This document shows, in pieces, positions 37,401 through 45,452 of a stretch of 64,000 nucleotides of DNA. The notes beneath the pieces are model-generated. The model had not been told where the DNA came from. It searched no databases and worked only from the letters and a program-made list of their open reading frames with translations. Each line of letters opens with the position of its first letter. The first letter of the stretch is position 1. The translations under genes and the position numbers were made by a program. The stretch spans positions 6,696,001 through 6,760,000 of the forward strand of contig NZ_CP109013.1 of the NCBI RefSeq assembly GCF_036226745.1, written 5' to 3'. This stretch comes from Streptomyces sp. NBC_00683 (lineage in GTDB: Bacteria > Actinomycetota > Actinomycetes > Streptomycetales > Streptomycetaceae).

Positions 37401-38361
37401 CCACGAACGGCACCCGAGGACGCTGGCGGCGGCCAACAACCTGGCACTGAACCTGCGGAGCATCGGGCAGTACGCCCGGGCCAGGGAGATCGACCAGGAC
37501 TGCTACGACCTGCGGTCCGAGGTGCTGGGACAGGAGCACCCGCACAGCCTGTCCTCCGCCATGAACCTGGCCCGTGACCTGCGCGAGGTCGGACGGTACG
37601 AGGACTCCGTCGGTCTGCTCAGCCGTACCTACGACAGCTTCAAGTCCACGCTCGGCCGGACCTATCCGACCACTCTGAGCGTCGCGAAGAGCCTCGCGGT
37701 CTCCCTGCGCAGGGCCGGGCAGCTGGAGGACGCCCGCAGGCTGACGGTGGCCACCCGCGCCCGGTACCGGGGCAAGTACACCTCGGCCAACCCCGAATCG
37801 CTGGCCTGCGACCTCAACCTGGCGGCGGACCTGTTCGCGGCAGGCGAGGCGGTCGAGGCCAGGAACACCGCTCAGGAGGTCGTCGACCAGTACATGAAGG
37901 TGCCGGGGGAGCAGCATCCGTACACCCTTGCCGCGCAGAACAACCTCGGCGTGTACCTCTTGGGGTCCGGTGCGCCGGAGGAGTCGGAGAGGCTGCTGAC
38001 GCGGGTGGTCGCCTCGATGCGCGAGGTGTTCGGCCGCGAGCACCCGAACACCCTGTTCTGCGTGATGAACCTGGCCAACGCGACGGCCGAGCGCGGCGAT
38101 CTCGAGCTCGTGCTGGAGACGGAGCGGAAGGTCTCCGGTCAGCTCAGGGAGGTCCTCGGGGCGCACCACCCGGAGACCCTGGCCATGACCTCCAACCTCG
38201 CGGTCACCCTCGATGCGATGGGGCGCAAGGACGAGGCACTGGGGCTGCGGGCGGAGACGGGCGACGAGCTGGCACGCCAGCTCGGCGACGACCATCCGCT
38301 GACCCGGATAGCGCGGGACGAGACGAGGTTCCTGCGCGAACTGGAGCCGATGTCGGTGTGA
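34426..38361 (+). CDS. FxsT, P-loop/TIR/NB-ARC/TPR protein of the FxSxx-COOH system
   Basis: A 1311-residue multidomain protein. First comes a MinD/ParA-like P-loop domain (Y-K-G-G-T-G-R-T, residues 15-22, with D-W-D-L-E-A-P-G). Second is a TIR domain at about 335-450 (D-L-F-L-S-Y-V-A-E-N). Third is an NB-ARC NTPase whose Walker A G-L-G-G-V-G-K-T lies at about 525. Last is a C-terminal series of TPR/Kinesin-light-chain-type repeats from about 875 to 1290 (recurring E-H-P-x-T/S and N-N-L-A). The architecture resembles STAND immune receptors: sensor repeats, NTPase switch and TIR effector. It matches the FxSxx-COOH system TPR protein. Coupled to fxsC by ATGA. Confidence 0.9.
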   Translation: MTAGRDGRIVTFYSYKGGTGRTMALANTAWILAANGKRVLAVDWDLEAPGLHRFFHPFLDPSTLGATTGVIDLITEYAWAATNPAQRADDWHRDYARIQPHAVSLNPEALGWEFPQGGTLDFVSAGRQNREYSATVSTFDWDNFYDRLGGGHFFDALRDDMKANYDYVLIDSRTGLSDIADICTVHLPDVLVDCFTLSDQSIDGAASVARQIAERYTGRPISIFPVPMRIDEGEKEKADAGRALARLKFDRLPRDLSGDELTAYWGAVEIPYRPYYAYEETLATFGDEAGLSNSLLSAFERLTAVVTAQEITSMPPVGEEVRLRIRDAFTRRRPAMPADLFLSYVAENRMWADWIESVLTRAGFRVVPRDVSADPATMDALHSTPEAAARTVVLLSSAYLKSQRAVDLWTRAVSEDPGGGRRQLLPLRVTDVRLSAPYIDRNPVDLFRLDEVHATTALMRALDRPVQLGDGASPGPRFPGTVPRIWNAPPRNPGFTGRSLVLERMRDQLGGGMAVVLPQPQTLYGLGGVGKTQVALEYVHRFMADYDLVWWISSEQSDDVVASLAELAVRLGAQGGDDMATASQEAVDLLRRGVPSDRWLLVFDNADDPERLRRYFPQGGSGHILVTSRNQAWSQHGDALPVDVFLREESIEHLQRRAPGLSVEDAAQVATAVGDLPLAVEQAAAWIAETATPIGTYLEQLARQAPQVLSLNQPAGYPEPVAATWNISIERLKERSPAAVRLLQLCAFFAPEPISADLLYSKEMIEALKPYDSSLQEKLVLGRVIREIGRFALAKVDQVSNSIQVHRLVQAVIKAQLSEEEQREARHVVHRILAGARPDSDEPIDNPETWPRFASIWPHLGPSDARNCKEPETRRLLIDRVRYLWKRGDVRTAATLGDELRETWLEMLGEQDLQYLYLCFHISNILRTRGRYVEAKELDEFTLQRQREVLGPEHPHTYMTTSSLAIDLGLLGDYGKAIELATKAHEGFGQIFHERHPRTLAAANNLALNLRSIGQYARAREIDQDCYDLRSEVLGQEHPHSLSSAMNLARDLREVGRYEDSVGLLSRTYDSFKSTLGRTYPTTLSVAKSLAVSLRRAGQLEDARRLTVATRARYRGKYTSANPESLACDLNLAADLFAAGEAVEARNTAQEVVDQYMKVPGEQHPYTLAAQNNLGVYLLGSGAPEESERLLTRVVASMREVFGREHPNTLFCVMNLANATAERGDLELVLETERKVSGQLREVLGAHHPETLAMTSNLAVTLDAMGRKDEALGLRAETGDELARQLGDDHPLTRIARDETRFLRELEPMSV

Positions 38362-38377
38362 CCGTGCCTGCCACGGC

Positions 38378-38413
38378 CCGGGGTGCGGTGCCCGAACGGA
38401 CACCGCACCCCGG
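38378..38413. terminator. bidirectional terminator after fxs cluster
   Basis: A 13-bp perfect stem (CCGGGGTGCGGTG with its complement at 38401-38413) and a 10-base loop, between the convergent stops of fxsT and the hydrolase gene. Confidence 0.85.
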
Positions 38414-38421
38414 ACCATCGG

Positions 38422-39306
38422 TCAGCAGACCGGCGCCTCCCGGTCGTCCAGCAGCCAGTTGAGCACCTCGGGAAGCACGGACAGTGCGTCGAAGTGCGCC
38501 GCCGCGGGTTCCATCACGGCGGTGACCCCCGGGATCTGTTCCGCCAGCCAACGGGAGTGGCCGACCGGTGAGAACACGTCCTTCTCGCCGTGCCACAGCA
38601 TCACGGGCCCCTTGATGTCCGCCGGGTCGAAACCCCACGGCCGGCAGAACGCGATCGCGTCGTCGATCCAGCCGTACGCCGATGTGCGCAGCCCCTCGCG
38701 GTAGTTGGCGAGCAGCATCGTACGGATCCCGGCGTCGTTGACCACGATCCGGTCGGAGTCGGTCAGCTCCCGGCGCAGGTCGTCCAGGAGCCGGACCGGG
38801 TCCTGCCGGATCTCCGCCGAGCGGCTGATGAAGGACTCCGCGAGCCCGTCGGGATCGGCCGCGGCCGCGGAGTACGCGAGGACGTTCGACGCGGCCATCC
38901 CCTCGAACCAGTCGAGCCCCTCGGCGTCCCAGGGAGCCAGGCCGACCAGTGCGGCGGTACGGGTGACCCGCTCGGGCATCATCGCGGCGCACGCCAGGGC
39001 GTGCGGCGCGCCGCCGGACCGGCCGACCACGGCGAAGCGCTCCAGACCGAGCGAGTCGGCGATCGCCCGTACGTCCTCGACGACATCCACCACCCGGCGT
39101 CCCGCCAGCCGGTCGGAACCTCCGTACCCCGGGCGGTCGTAGGCGATCAGCTGCATCTTGCGCTGGTAGAGGACCATCCCGCGGGGAGCAGGGCCGAGCC
39201 GGCTGCCCGGCATTCCGTGCAGGAGGAAGACCGGTCTTCCGCGCGGATCCCCCTGACGCTCGACCATCAGATGCCGTCCGTCCGCCACGCGCACCCGATT
39301 GCGCAC
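38422..39306 (-). CDS. alpha/beta-fold hydrolase
   Basis: A 294-residue hydrolase. The oxyanion motif is L-L-H-G-M-P-G-S-R (about 28-36), the nucleophile elbow V-G-R-S-G-G (Ser near 95), the acid lies in [10 protein letters not shown], and the catalytic His in A-A-A-H-F near the C-terminus, so the triad is complete. The substrate is unknown. It is convergent with fxsT and separated from it by a terminator, so it is not part of the fxs transcript. The start is GTG 39306. A shorter start at an internal GTG (reading V-R-V-A-D-G) is possible. Confidence 0.87.
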   Translation of the reverse strand: MRNRVRVADGRHLMVERQGDPRGRPVFLLHGMPGSRLGPAPRGMVLYQRKMQLIAYDRPGYGGSDRLAGRRVVDVVEDVRAIADSLGLERFAVVGRSGGAPHALACAAMMPERVTRTAALVGLAPWDAEGLDWFEGMAASNVLAYSAAAADPDGLAESFISRSAEIRQDPVRLLDDLRRELTDSDRIVVNDAGIRTMLLANYREGLRTSAYGWIDDAIAFCRPWGFDPADIKGPVMLWHGEKDVFSPVGHSRWLAEQIPGVTAVMEPAAAHFDALSVLPEVLNWLLDDREAPVC

Positions 39307-39584
39307 CCCGCCGCCTCCGCTCGGTCACCCCGCCCGGTCCCGGGCATCAAGTGCCCGGTGTGTGCTGCCAGTTCGATGATGACCCATCAAGGGCACCACC
39401 GGGACTCCTTGTCGCAAGGAACCCGTGTTTGCCCGGTTTCCGGCTCGCACCGCATCCGGACGGGCAACCCCAGCATCCGGACTCGCAAGGGCGGAAACAG
39501 GACAGGACTAGTCCTCACCCGCTGCCGACAACCGATTGCACGTGGTGTTCGCAGATGGAACCGACGTGGCCCGACCTCCCGGTT

Positions 39585-39637
39585 GTGAACGGGTCAGGAG
39601 TGAAGCGTCGTTGTCGTGTGTGCGTCCTGAAGTCGAC
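39585..39637 (+). promoter_or_regulatory. 53-bp element shared with the fxsA upstream region
   Basis: Counterpart of 30116-30168, 42 of 53 bases identical without gaps. It ends 97 bp before the TTG start of the streptogrisin D-like gene, at a normal promoter distance. The rest of the 428-bp gap 39307-39734 shows no gene. Confidence 0.6.
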
Positions 39638-39734
39638 CTTGTGTGCTATCGCCCGCATCGGAATAGTGGGCGCCCCATCCTCCGTGTTCCGGACCCCCCA
39701 CTGGTCCGTACCACGGCCCCACAGGAGGTCGAAG

Positions 39735-40820
39735 TTGAAGCACCGACGCATATCCAGGAAGCGCGCGGCCATGGCGGGATCGGCTGTCGTCGCCCTGGTT
39801 GCAGCAGGAGTCACCTTCCAGACTGCGAACGCCAGTGATGACGTGCCTCAGTTCACGGCACGCACACTGACGGCCAACGCGGCCGGAAATCTCGCCACGA
39901 CCCTGGACAAGACCCTGGGCGGCGACACGGCCGGCGCGTACTACGACGCCGAGGCGAAGAACCTCGTCGTGAACGTCCTCGACGAGGTCGCGGCCGAGCA
40001 GGTGCGCCAGGCGGGCGGCAAGGCCAGAGTCGTACAGAACTCGCTCACCGAGCTGAAGTCGGCCCGGCAGACGCTCACCGCCAAGGCCACCATCCCCGGC
40101 ACCTCCTGGGCGGTCGACCCCGTCAGCAACAAGGTGGTCGTCACCGCCGACCGTACGGTCGAGGGCGCTGCCTGGGACAAGCTCAGCGCGGTGGTCGAAG
40201 GGCTCGGCGGCAAGGCCGAACTCAACAAGTCCGCAGGGGAGTTCAAGCCCCTCATCGCGGGCGGCGACGCCATCTGGGGCGGCGGTGGACGCTGCTCGCT
40301 CGGCTTCAACGTGGTCAAGGGCGGCGAGCCGTACTTCCTGACCGCCGGCCACTGCACCGAGTCCATCACCAGCTGGTCGGACTCGCAGGGCGGCGCGGAG
40401 ATCGGTGCCAACGAGGGCTCCAGCTTCCCGGACAACGACTACGGCCTGGTCAAGTACACCTCGGACGTGCCGCACCCCAGCGAGGTGAACCTCTACAACG
40501 GCTCCACCCAGCCGATCACCAAGGCGGGCGAGGCCACCGTCGGCATGTCGGTGACCCGCAGCGGCTCCACCACCCAGGTGCACGACGGTGAGGTCACCGC
40601 ACTGGACGCCACGGTCAACTACGGCAACGGCGACATCGTCAACGGGCTCATCCAGACGACGGTCTGCGCCGAGCCGGGCGACAGCGGCGGCTCGCTCTTC
40701 TCGGGCGACACCGCCATCGGCCTGACCTCGGGCGGCAGCGGCGACTGCTCCTCGGGCGGCGAGACCTTCTTCCAGCCGGTCCCGGAGGCGCTGTCCGCCT
40801 TCGGAGCGGAGATCGGCTGA
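39735..40820 (+). CDS. sprD: secreted serine protease, streptogrisin D type
   Basis: A 361-residue S1-family pre-pro-protease. Signal peptide 1-35 or so (ending A-N-A), a long propeptide of about 145 residues, then a mature enzyme starting I-A-G-G-D-A-I-W. The triad is His in T-A-G-H-C, Asp in D-N-D-Y-G and Ser in G-D-S-G-G-S. The longer propeptide and the [13 protein letters not shown] stretch fit S. griseus protease D rather than A or B. The start is TTG 39735 with AGGAGG in front (reading M-K-H-R-R-I-S); no ATG or GTG gives a proper signal peptide. It shares an upstream element with fxsA. Confidence 0.92.
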   Translation: MKHRRISRKRAAMAGSAVVALVAAGVTFQTANASDDVPQFTARTLTANAAGNLATTLDKTLGGDTAGAYYDAEAKNLVVNVLDEVAAEQVRQAGGKARVVQNSLTELKSARQTLTAKATIPGTSWAVDPVSNKVVVTADRTVEGAAWDKLSAVVEGLGGKAELNKSAGEFKPLIAGGDAIWGGGGRCSLGFNVVKGGEPYFLTAGHCTESITSWSDSQGGAEIGANEGSSFPDNDYGLVKYTSDVPHPSEVNLYNGSTQPITKAGEATVGMSVTRSGSTTQVHDGEVTALDATVNYGNGDIVNGLIQTTVCAEPGDSGGSLFSGDTAIGLTSGGSGDCSSGGETFFQPVPEALSAFGAEIG

Positions 40821-40840
40821 TCCTCGGGATCCGGCAGGCT

Positions 40841-40883
40841 GCGGGCTCGCTCGCCTCACCTCGTGTGAGGGGAGCGGGCCCGC
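40841..40883. terminator. bidirectional terminator after sprD-like gene
   Basis: A 19-bp imperfect stem (40841-40859 with 40865-40883) and a 5-base loop, between the convergent stops of the protease and the N-6 methylase genes. Confidence 0.8.
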
Positions 40884-40888
40884 CCGCG

Positions 40889-42889
40889 TCACCTTCCTGG
40901 CGTCAGTCCGCCCGCTGCGAGCCGGTCACCGATGTCGCCCGCGAGCTGCTCGCCCAAGGCGTCGGCACGTGTCAGCAGCCGTGTGAAGGACGTGAGGTGC
41001 AGGAATGCCTCCGCGTACGCGGCCTGCTCCTCCAGAGGTAGTTGCAGTACCTGCAGGCGCCTGATGTCGACGCGGGACGAGCTGGAGGCGTGCGTGCCGG
41101 CCTGGCGGCCGTTGGACGGGGCGCGCAGGCACCCTGCCAGGAAATGGGTGCTCAGCTTTTCCGGGTCCACGCGCAGGACGTGGAGCTGGGGGCCCAGGGC
41201 GATCGGTGGCCCTTCGTGCACCCAGGCCCGGAAGGCACGGACCACCCCGGCGACCACGACATCGCCCTCCTCGGCCACGGTCACGGCCGTTCCGGGAGCG
41301 ACCTCGGTACTCGGGGTCCCATCCATCAACAGGTCGGCGACGGTGAGAAGCGGCAAACCTGTGTCACGGGGCAGCGGTGCCGCGGTATCCGCCGGCTGCT
41401 GCCCGGCGCGCAGGGTGAGGGCGCCGGCTTTGACGAGGTCGCCGACCGTGGCCGTCGTGCGGGACTCCCCGGACGAGAGGCCGAGCTTGGACAGGTTCTG
41501 TACCAGTTCGGTCAACTGGCCGAGAGAGCCGGTCAACTCATCCCACGATGCGGCGAGTTCCACACCCGATGGGTCATTGCCCGCAGAGGTGTAGCGCCCC
41601 GGGGTCACATCCACCTCGTCGTCCAGCAGATCGAGGAGGGGAATCCTTACGGCACCGTCCGGGAGCTCCCCTTCCGGCGCGTCGAGCTGAGATACGGCGG
41701 ACAGCACGAAGTCCGTCAGTTGGTCCCAGTCGGGGCCCTGCTCACGCGCCCCGGGCTTCGCGAGTCTGGTCGCGTCGACCAGGAGGGCATCCTGGGCACC
41801 TGAGACTGCTGAGGCAGGACCGTCGGGGGCGGCTCTCAGAACCCACAGCTGGAGCGAGACGCTGTGCGGCTGGGCGCAGCCCGGCGGCAGGGCGACGACC
41901 GCCCGCAGGGTTCCCGTGCGCAGCAGGGACCCGCGGATGCGGCGGCCCGCCTTGCGTGAGGCGACGGCCGGGGGAAGGACGACCACGGCGGTGCCGCCGG
42001 GCCGGAGGTGAGCCAGCAGGTGTTGGACCCAGGCCAGCTCGGGTTCGGTACGGGGCGGCAGTCCGTGGGTCCAGCGCTGGTCCGTGGCCAGCTCCTCGTA
42101 ACCCCAGTCGCGCTCGTTGAACGGTGGGTTGCACAGTGCGATGTCGGCCCGCAGGCCCGCAAACGGATCGGCGCGCAGGGCATCGGCTGTGGCGATCTCC
42201 GTACGCACCTCGGTGCGGGTCTCTGTAGCGAATCCGAGGCGAGCCGTGGCGAGTGCGGCAAGCGCCGGATCGCGTTCGCATCCCAGCAGCGCCAAGCCCG
42301 GACCGGTGTACTCCTGTGCGGCCGCCACCGGCAGATGCCCTGTGCCGCACGCCGGATCGAAGACCGTGAGGCCGCCGGTGTCCTCGCCGAGCCGGGCGTC
42401 GAGCGCGATACGGGCCATCAGCGACGCCAGTTGAGCGGGCGTGGAGCTGAGCTGGCGGACGTGGGTGTCCAGCCACCGCTGCAACAGGAACTCGAACGTC
42501 TCGCGCGGTCCCTCGCTCCGTCCCAGCCGGGCGGCCTCGCCTGCCAGGTCCCGTGCCTCCTCGGAGAGGTCCGAGGGGTGGGAACGGGCTCGCGGGGAGC
42601 GCATCCGGCGGGCAGCCTCGGCCACGGCGAGACCTGATTCGTCCCTGCTGCCCAGTGCTTCGAACCGGGGCCACAGGAATTCGCGGCCGGCGACATCGTG
42701 CAGTTTGCCGTTGCTGCGCAGCCATTGTTCGACTTCGGCCAGCGAGAACTGGGGGCTCACGTCCGTCCCGCCGATGCGGGAAGGGAACGAGTCGTGGCGC
42801 CGGCGCCAGTTGCTGACCGCCGCACGCCCCACGCCCGCGATCCGGGCGATCTCGGCCAGACTGACCGGTACGGCGTTGGTAGTACGCAT
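40889..42889 (-). CDS. N-6 DNA methylase (HsdM/type I-like) with N-terminal HTH
   Basis: A 666-residue adenine methyltransferase. Residues 8-60 form a helix-turn-helix (I-A-R-I-A-G-V-G-R-A-A-V-S-N-W-R-R-R). The AdoMet motif is F-D-P-A-C-G-T-G (177-184) and the catalytic motif N-P-P-F (254-257). The C-terminal part (from about 470) resembles a type I specificity or target-recognition module, with L-x-L-R-A-G-Q and a final S-S-S-R-V-D-I-R-R-L-Q-V-L-Q-L-P-L. No HsdR or HsdS gene is adjacent. It is divergent from the kinase-helicase-methylase operon, with a shared regulatory motif at 42963. The methylated site cannot be predicted. Confidence 0.88.
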   Translation of the reverse strand: MRTTNAVPVSLAEIARIAGVGRAAVSNWRRRHDSFPSRIGGTDVSPQFSLAEVEQWLRSNGKLHDVAGREFLWPRFEALGSRDESGLAVAEAARRMRSPRARSHPSDLSEEARDLAGEAARLGRSEGPRETFEFLLQRWLDTHVRQLSSTPAQLASLMARIALDARLGEDTGGLTVFDPACGTGHLPVAAAQEYTGPGLALLGCERDPALAALATARLGFATETRTEVRTEIATADALRADPFAGLRADIALCNPPFNERDWGYEELATDQRWTHGLPPRTEPELAWVQHLLAHLRPGGTAVVVLPPAVASRKAGRRIRGSLLRTGTLRAVVALPPGCAQPHSVSLQLWVLRAAPDGPASAVSGAQDALLVDATRLAKPGAREQGPDWDQLTDFVLSAVSQLDAPEGELPDGAVRIPLLDLLDDEVDVTPGRYTSAGNDPSGVELAASWDELTGSLGQLTELVQNLSKLGLSSGESRTTATVGDLVKAGALTLRAGQQPADTAAPLPRDTGLPLLTVADLLMDGTPSTEVAPGTAVTVAEEGDVVVAGVVRAFRAWVHEGPPIALGPQLHVLRVDPEKLSTHFLAGCLRAPSNGRQAGTHASSSSRVDIRRLQVLQLPLEEQAAYAEAFLHLTSFTRLLTRADALGEQLAGDIGDRLAAGGLTPGR

Positions 42890-42962
42890 TCGAGGGTCTC
42901 CGGGTCCTAGGCGGGCCGGGCGGGGTCGGCGTCCCAGCGGCCTCAGTCATGGCAGGCTACTA

Positions 42963-42985
42963 CGATCATTGACTTTGTTCACAGG
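42963..42985 (-). promoter_or_regulatory. shared 23-bp island motif, copy 1
   Basis: Read on the minus strand, this has the core TGTGAACAAAGTCAATGAT. It matches 62294-62316 at 19 of 23 bases and 60800-60822 at 16 of 23. It lies 74 bp before the methylase start and 47 bp before the divergent kinase start, so it can serve either promoter. Confidence 0.65.
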
Positions 42986-43031
42986 CCTGACCCGTGATGT
43001 CGGCGTGCAGGAAATGTGGAGGCTTGGGAAT

Positions 43032-43964
43032 ATGGGTGCATTTGCTCCGGGAGTAGTGCTGCGCGACCGGTACCGGCTCGACTCCGTACTCGGGCGTGGC
43101 GTGATGGGCCAGGTGTGGCGGGGGTCCGACCTGTACCTGGACCGGCCGGTGGCGGTGAAGACCATCGCGTCGGAGCTGCTGGCCGTTCCGCACAGCCGTG
43201 ACGAGGCGCTGGCCCGGTTCAAGCGGGAGGCGCAGGCGGCGGCCCGCCTCGACCATTCCAACATCACCACCGTGTACGACGCGTCATACACGGATGACAC
43301 CTGTTGCCTGGTGATGCAGCTGGTCGACGGGACCACCCTGGAGTACCTCTTCGACCAGCAGGAGGACGAAAGGTTCGACGTACCCTCGGCCGCTTCGATC
43401 GCCGCCCAGCTGTGCGCGGGCCTGTCCGCCGCGCATGCCGCCGGTCTTGTGCACCGGGACCTCAAGACCCAGAACGTGATGGTGCGGAGGGACGGCGTCG
43501 TCAAGATCCTCGACTTCGGCCTGGTCAAGTCCCTTGCCGACGTAGATCCGCGCCTGACGATGACGGGGGAGGGGATCGGCAACATTCGCTGCGCCTCGCC
43601 CGAACTGCTCTCCGGACGGGGCGCGCTCGACGGCCGCAGCGACCTCTACGCGGTCGGTTGCCTTCTGCACCACATGCTCACCGGCACTCCTTTGTTCTCC
43701 ACCGACCAGCCCGCTCTCCTTGCCTCGCAGCATCTGACAGCGACCCCACCCTCTGTCGGCGAAGCGGTCCCGGCCCCCCTCCAGGATCTGGTGACTGCCC
43801 TGCTGGCCAAGAGCCCCGATGACCGCCCCGCCTCCGCGACTGAGGTCTATGCGGCCCTCGCCCCTTACCTGCCGGCCCCGGACCCCGCGCTGGCATCCCG
43901 CCGTGGTCTGCCTGAAGATCCGCGCCGTCCCTTCCTCGTCCCGCAGGGACCGCTGCCCGTGTGA
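43032..43964 (+). CDS. Ser/Thr protein kinase (soluble)
   Basis: A 310-residue Hanks-type kinase with a complete catalytic domain: G-R-G-V-M-G-Q-V-W near residue 20, V-A-V-K-T, catalytic loop H-R-D-L-K-T-Q-N, D-F-G, S-P-E-L-L (APE equivalent) and D-G-R-S-D-L-Y-A-V-G. Unlike most actinobacterial PASTA kinases it has no membrane segment or extracellular domain. It begins at ATG 43032 with GGAGG 9 bp upstream; ATG 43014 is possible but less well placed. It is first in the operon with a second kinase, the helicase and the large methylase, so it probably regulates that defence-like complex. Confidence 0.88.
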   Translation: MGAFAPGVVLRDRYRLDSVLGRGVMGQVWRGSDLYLDRPVAVKTIASELLAVPHSRDEALARFKREAQAAARLDHSNITTVYDASYTDDTCCLVMQLVDGTTLEYLFDQQEDERFDVPSAASIAAQLCAGLSAAHAAGLVHRDLKTQNVMVRRDGVVKILDFGLVKSLADVDPRLTMTGEGIGNIRCASPELLSGRGALDGRSDLYAVGCLLHHMLTGTPLFSTDQPALLASQHLTATPPSVGEAVPAPLQDLVTALLAKSPDDRPASATEVYAALAPYLPAPDPALASRRGLPEDPRRPFLVPQGPLPV

Positions 43965-44061
43965 TCGGTGAGAGGATGAAGCCGTCGACCGGGTGCGCCC
44001 CAATGCCCCGGTCGTAGGGGTGTGGCAGGCGCTCTCGGCGCCGGAACTGGGGACGGGCGCG

Positions 44062-45318
44062 ATGCGGCGAAGCCTTGGACGGTACGAGCTCACTCACGAG
44101 CTGGGCCGGGGAGGTATGGGCGTCGTATGGGCGGCCCGGGATCCAAGCAACGATCGTGACGTGGCCGTCAAGCTCCTTGCTCCGCCTGCGTACGGGTCCG
44201 AGCTCTCGACCCTGGAGCGCCGTTTCCTGCGGGAGGCACGCCTCACCGGCCGTCTGTATCACCCCGGCATCCCTGTGGTGTACGACCACGGCAGCCTCGA
44301 CGGCGAGCTGTACCTCGTGATGGAACTCGTACCGGGGCGGGCATTGGACGCCGTGCTCAAGGACGAGGGCACGCTGACCGTCGAGCGGGCCGCAGCCGTC
44401 GCGCACGGCGTCGCCGATGTTCTCGCGTACGCACACGAGCAGGGTGTCGTGCACCGCGACCTCAAGCCGTCGAACCTCATGATCACGCCGTCCGAGGCGG
44501 TCAAGGTTCTCGACTTCGGAGTTGCGGCCGCCCTGGAACCCCGCCCAGGCGAGACCCGTTTCACGGCCGCCAACGCCACGCCCGGCACCGTTGTTTACAT
44601 GGCCCCCGAGCAGGCCGTAGGCAAGACCGTGCCCGGGAGCGACCTCTACTCGCTCGGATGCGTACTCTACGAACTGCTCGCCGGTAAACCGCCGTTCACG
44701 GACGGCAGCCCCTTCATGCTGTACCACCAGCACGCGAACGAGCCCGTCCCTCCGCTCTCCGGTCACCGCCCGGGCATCCCGGCCGGGCTGAAGAAGCTGG
44801 TGGAGAGCCTGCTGGAGAAGAAGCCCGAGAACCGTCCAGCCTCGGCCGCCGAGGTGCGTGCCCTGCTCACGGCCTGGGCCCCCGCCCCGACGCCCACGAC
44901 GGCCCTCGCGCACCCGCGTCTGGCCGAAATAGCCGCCCTGCGCCACTCGGGCCGCCCCGCCCCAGCGCTGGAGCAGTATCAGGAGTTCCTCGCCGCCCCC
45001 GGTCTCGGGCACGCGGACTTCCTTGCCGCTCGTGTCGGCGCGGCTCTGTGCGTCGGCGCGCTCGGCCGTACCCGTGAAGCCCTCGACGAGCTGAAGTCCG
45101 TACTCGCCGAGCAGCGCAGCCTCCTGGGGCCTGCCGACATCGGTGTTCTGGACACGCGCTACGAGATCGCGGTGCTTCTCGTGCGCACAGGTGAGCGCCA
45201 CCCGGCGGTGGAGCTGTTGCGCCGGCTGGTCGACGACGAGGAGCGCGTGCTGGGAGCGGACGACCCTCGGAGCGGCCGTTCGCGGGCCCTGCTGAAGCGG
45301 CTCGACCGTATGACCTGA
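44062..45318 (+). CDS. Ser/Thr protein kinase with TPR-like tail
   Basis: A 418-residue soluble kinase. The catalytic core (about 1-280) has G-R-G-G-M-G-V-V-W, V-A-V-K-L-L, H-R-D-L-K-P-S-N, D-F-G-V-A, M-A-P-E-Q and S-D-L-Y-S-L-G. The C-terminal 120 residues form helical TPR-like repeats (A-L-E-Q-Y-Q-E-F, A-L-D-E-L-K-S-V-L-A-E-Q-R, A-V-E-L-L-R-R-L-V-D-D-E), which could dock the partner proteins. No membrane segment. I chose ATG 44062; GTG 43993 and GTG 44020 are in frame and open, so up to 23 more residues are possible. The gap to the previous kinase is 97 bp. Confidence 0.85.
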   Translation: MRRSLGRYELTHELGRGGMGVVWAARDPSNDRDVAVKLLAPPAYGSELSTLERRFLREARLTGRLYHPGIPVVYDHGSLDGELYLVMELVPGRALDAVLKDEGTLTVERAAAVAHGVADVLAYAHEQGVVHRDLKPSNLMITPSEAVKVLDFGVAAALEPRPGETRFTAANATPGTVVYMAPEQAVGKTVPGSDLYSLGCVLYELLAGKPPFTDGSPFMLYHQHANEPVPPLSGHRPGIPAGLKKLVESLLEKKPENRPASAAEVRALLTAWAPAPTPTTALAHPRLAEIAALRHSGRPAPALEQYQEFLAAPGLGHADFLAARVGAALCVGALGRTREALDELKSVLAEQRSLLGPADIGVLDTRYEIAVLLVRTGERHPAVELLRRLVDDEERVLGADDPRSGRSRALLKRLDRMT

Positions 45319-45337
45319 CGGCCTGTTGGTCGCGCTT

Positions 45338-45356
45338 CTGTGATCTCTGTTCACAG
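45338..45356. promoter_or_regulatory. CTGTGA...TCACAG palindrome before helicase gene
   Basis: CTGTGA (45338-45343) and TCACAG (45351-45356) are perfect inverted repeats with 7 bases between. The right half, TGTTCACAG, is also found in motif copy 1 at 42963. It lies 96 bp before the helicase ATG in an AT-richer patch (GTGTTATCAGCGTGTTACG), so an internal promoter is likely. Confidence 0.55.
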
Positions 45357-45452
45357 TGTTATCAGCGTGTTACGCTGCGCCTGCATCGTTCGGGTGGGAG
45401 ACAGGACACTGTCTACGGACGGCAGCAGCAGAGATCGAGGGGAACAGCGCCG

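Noticed and set aside
35920..38418. An 832-codon minus-strand frame opposite fxsT.
   Set aside because: It has low complexity and is complementary to NB-ARC and TPR coding sequence with clear motifs.
39307..39734. Upstream extension of the streptogrisin D-like frame to 39351.
   Set aside because: It would bury the signal peptide behind 128 non-conserved residues and translate through the shared regulatory element.
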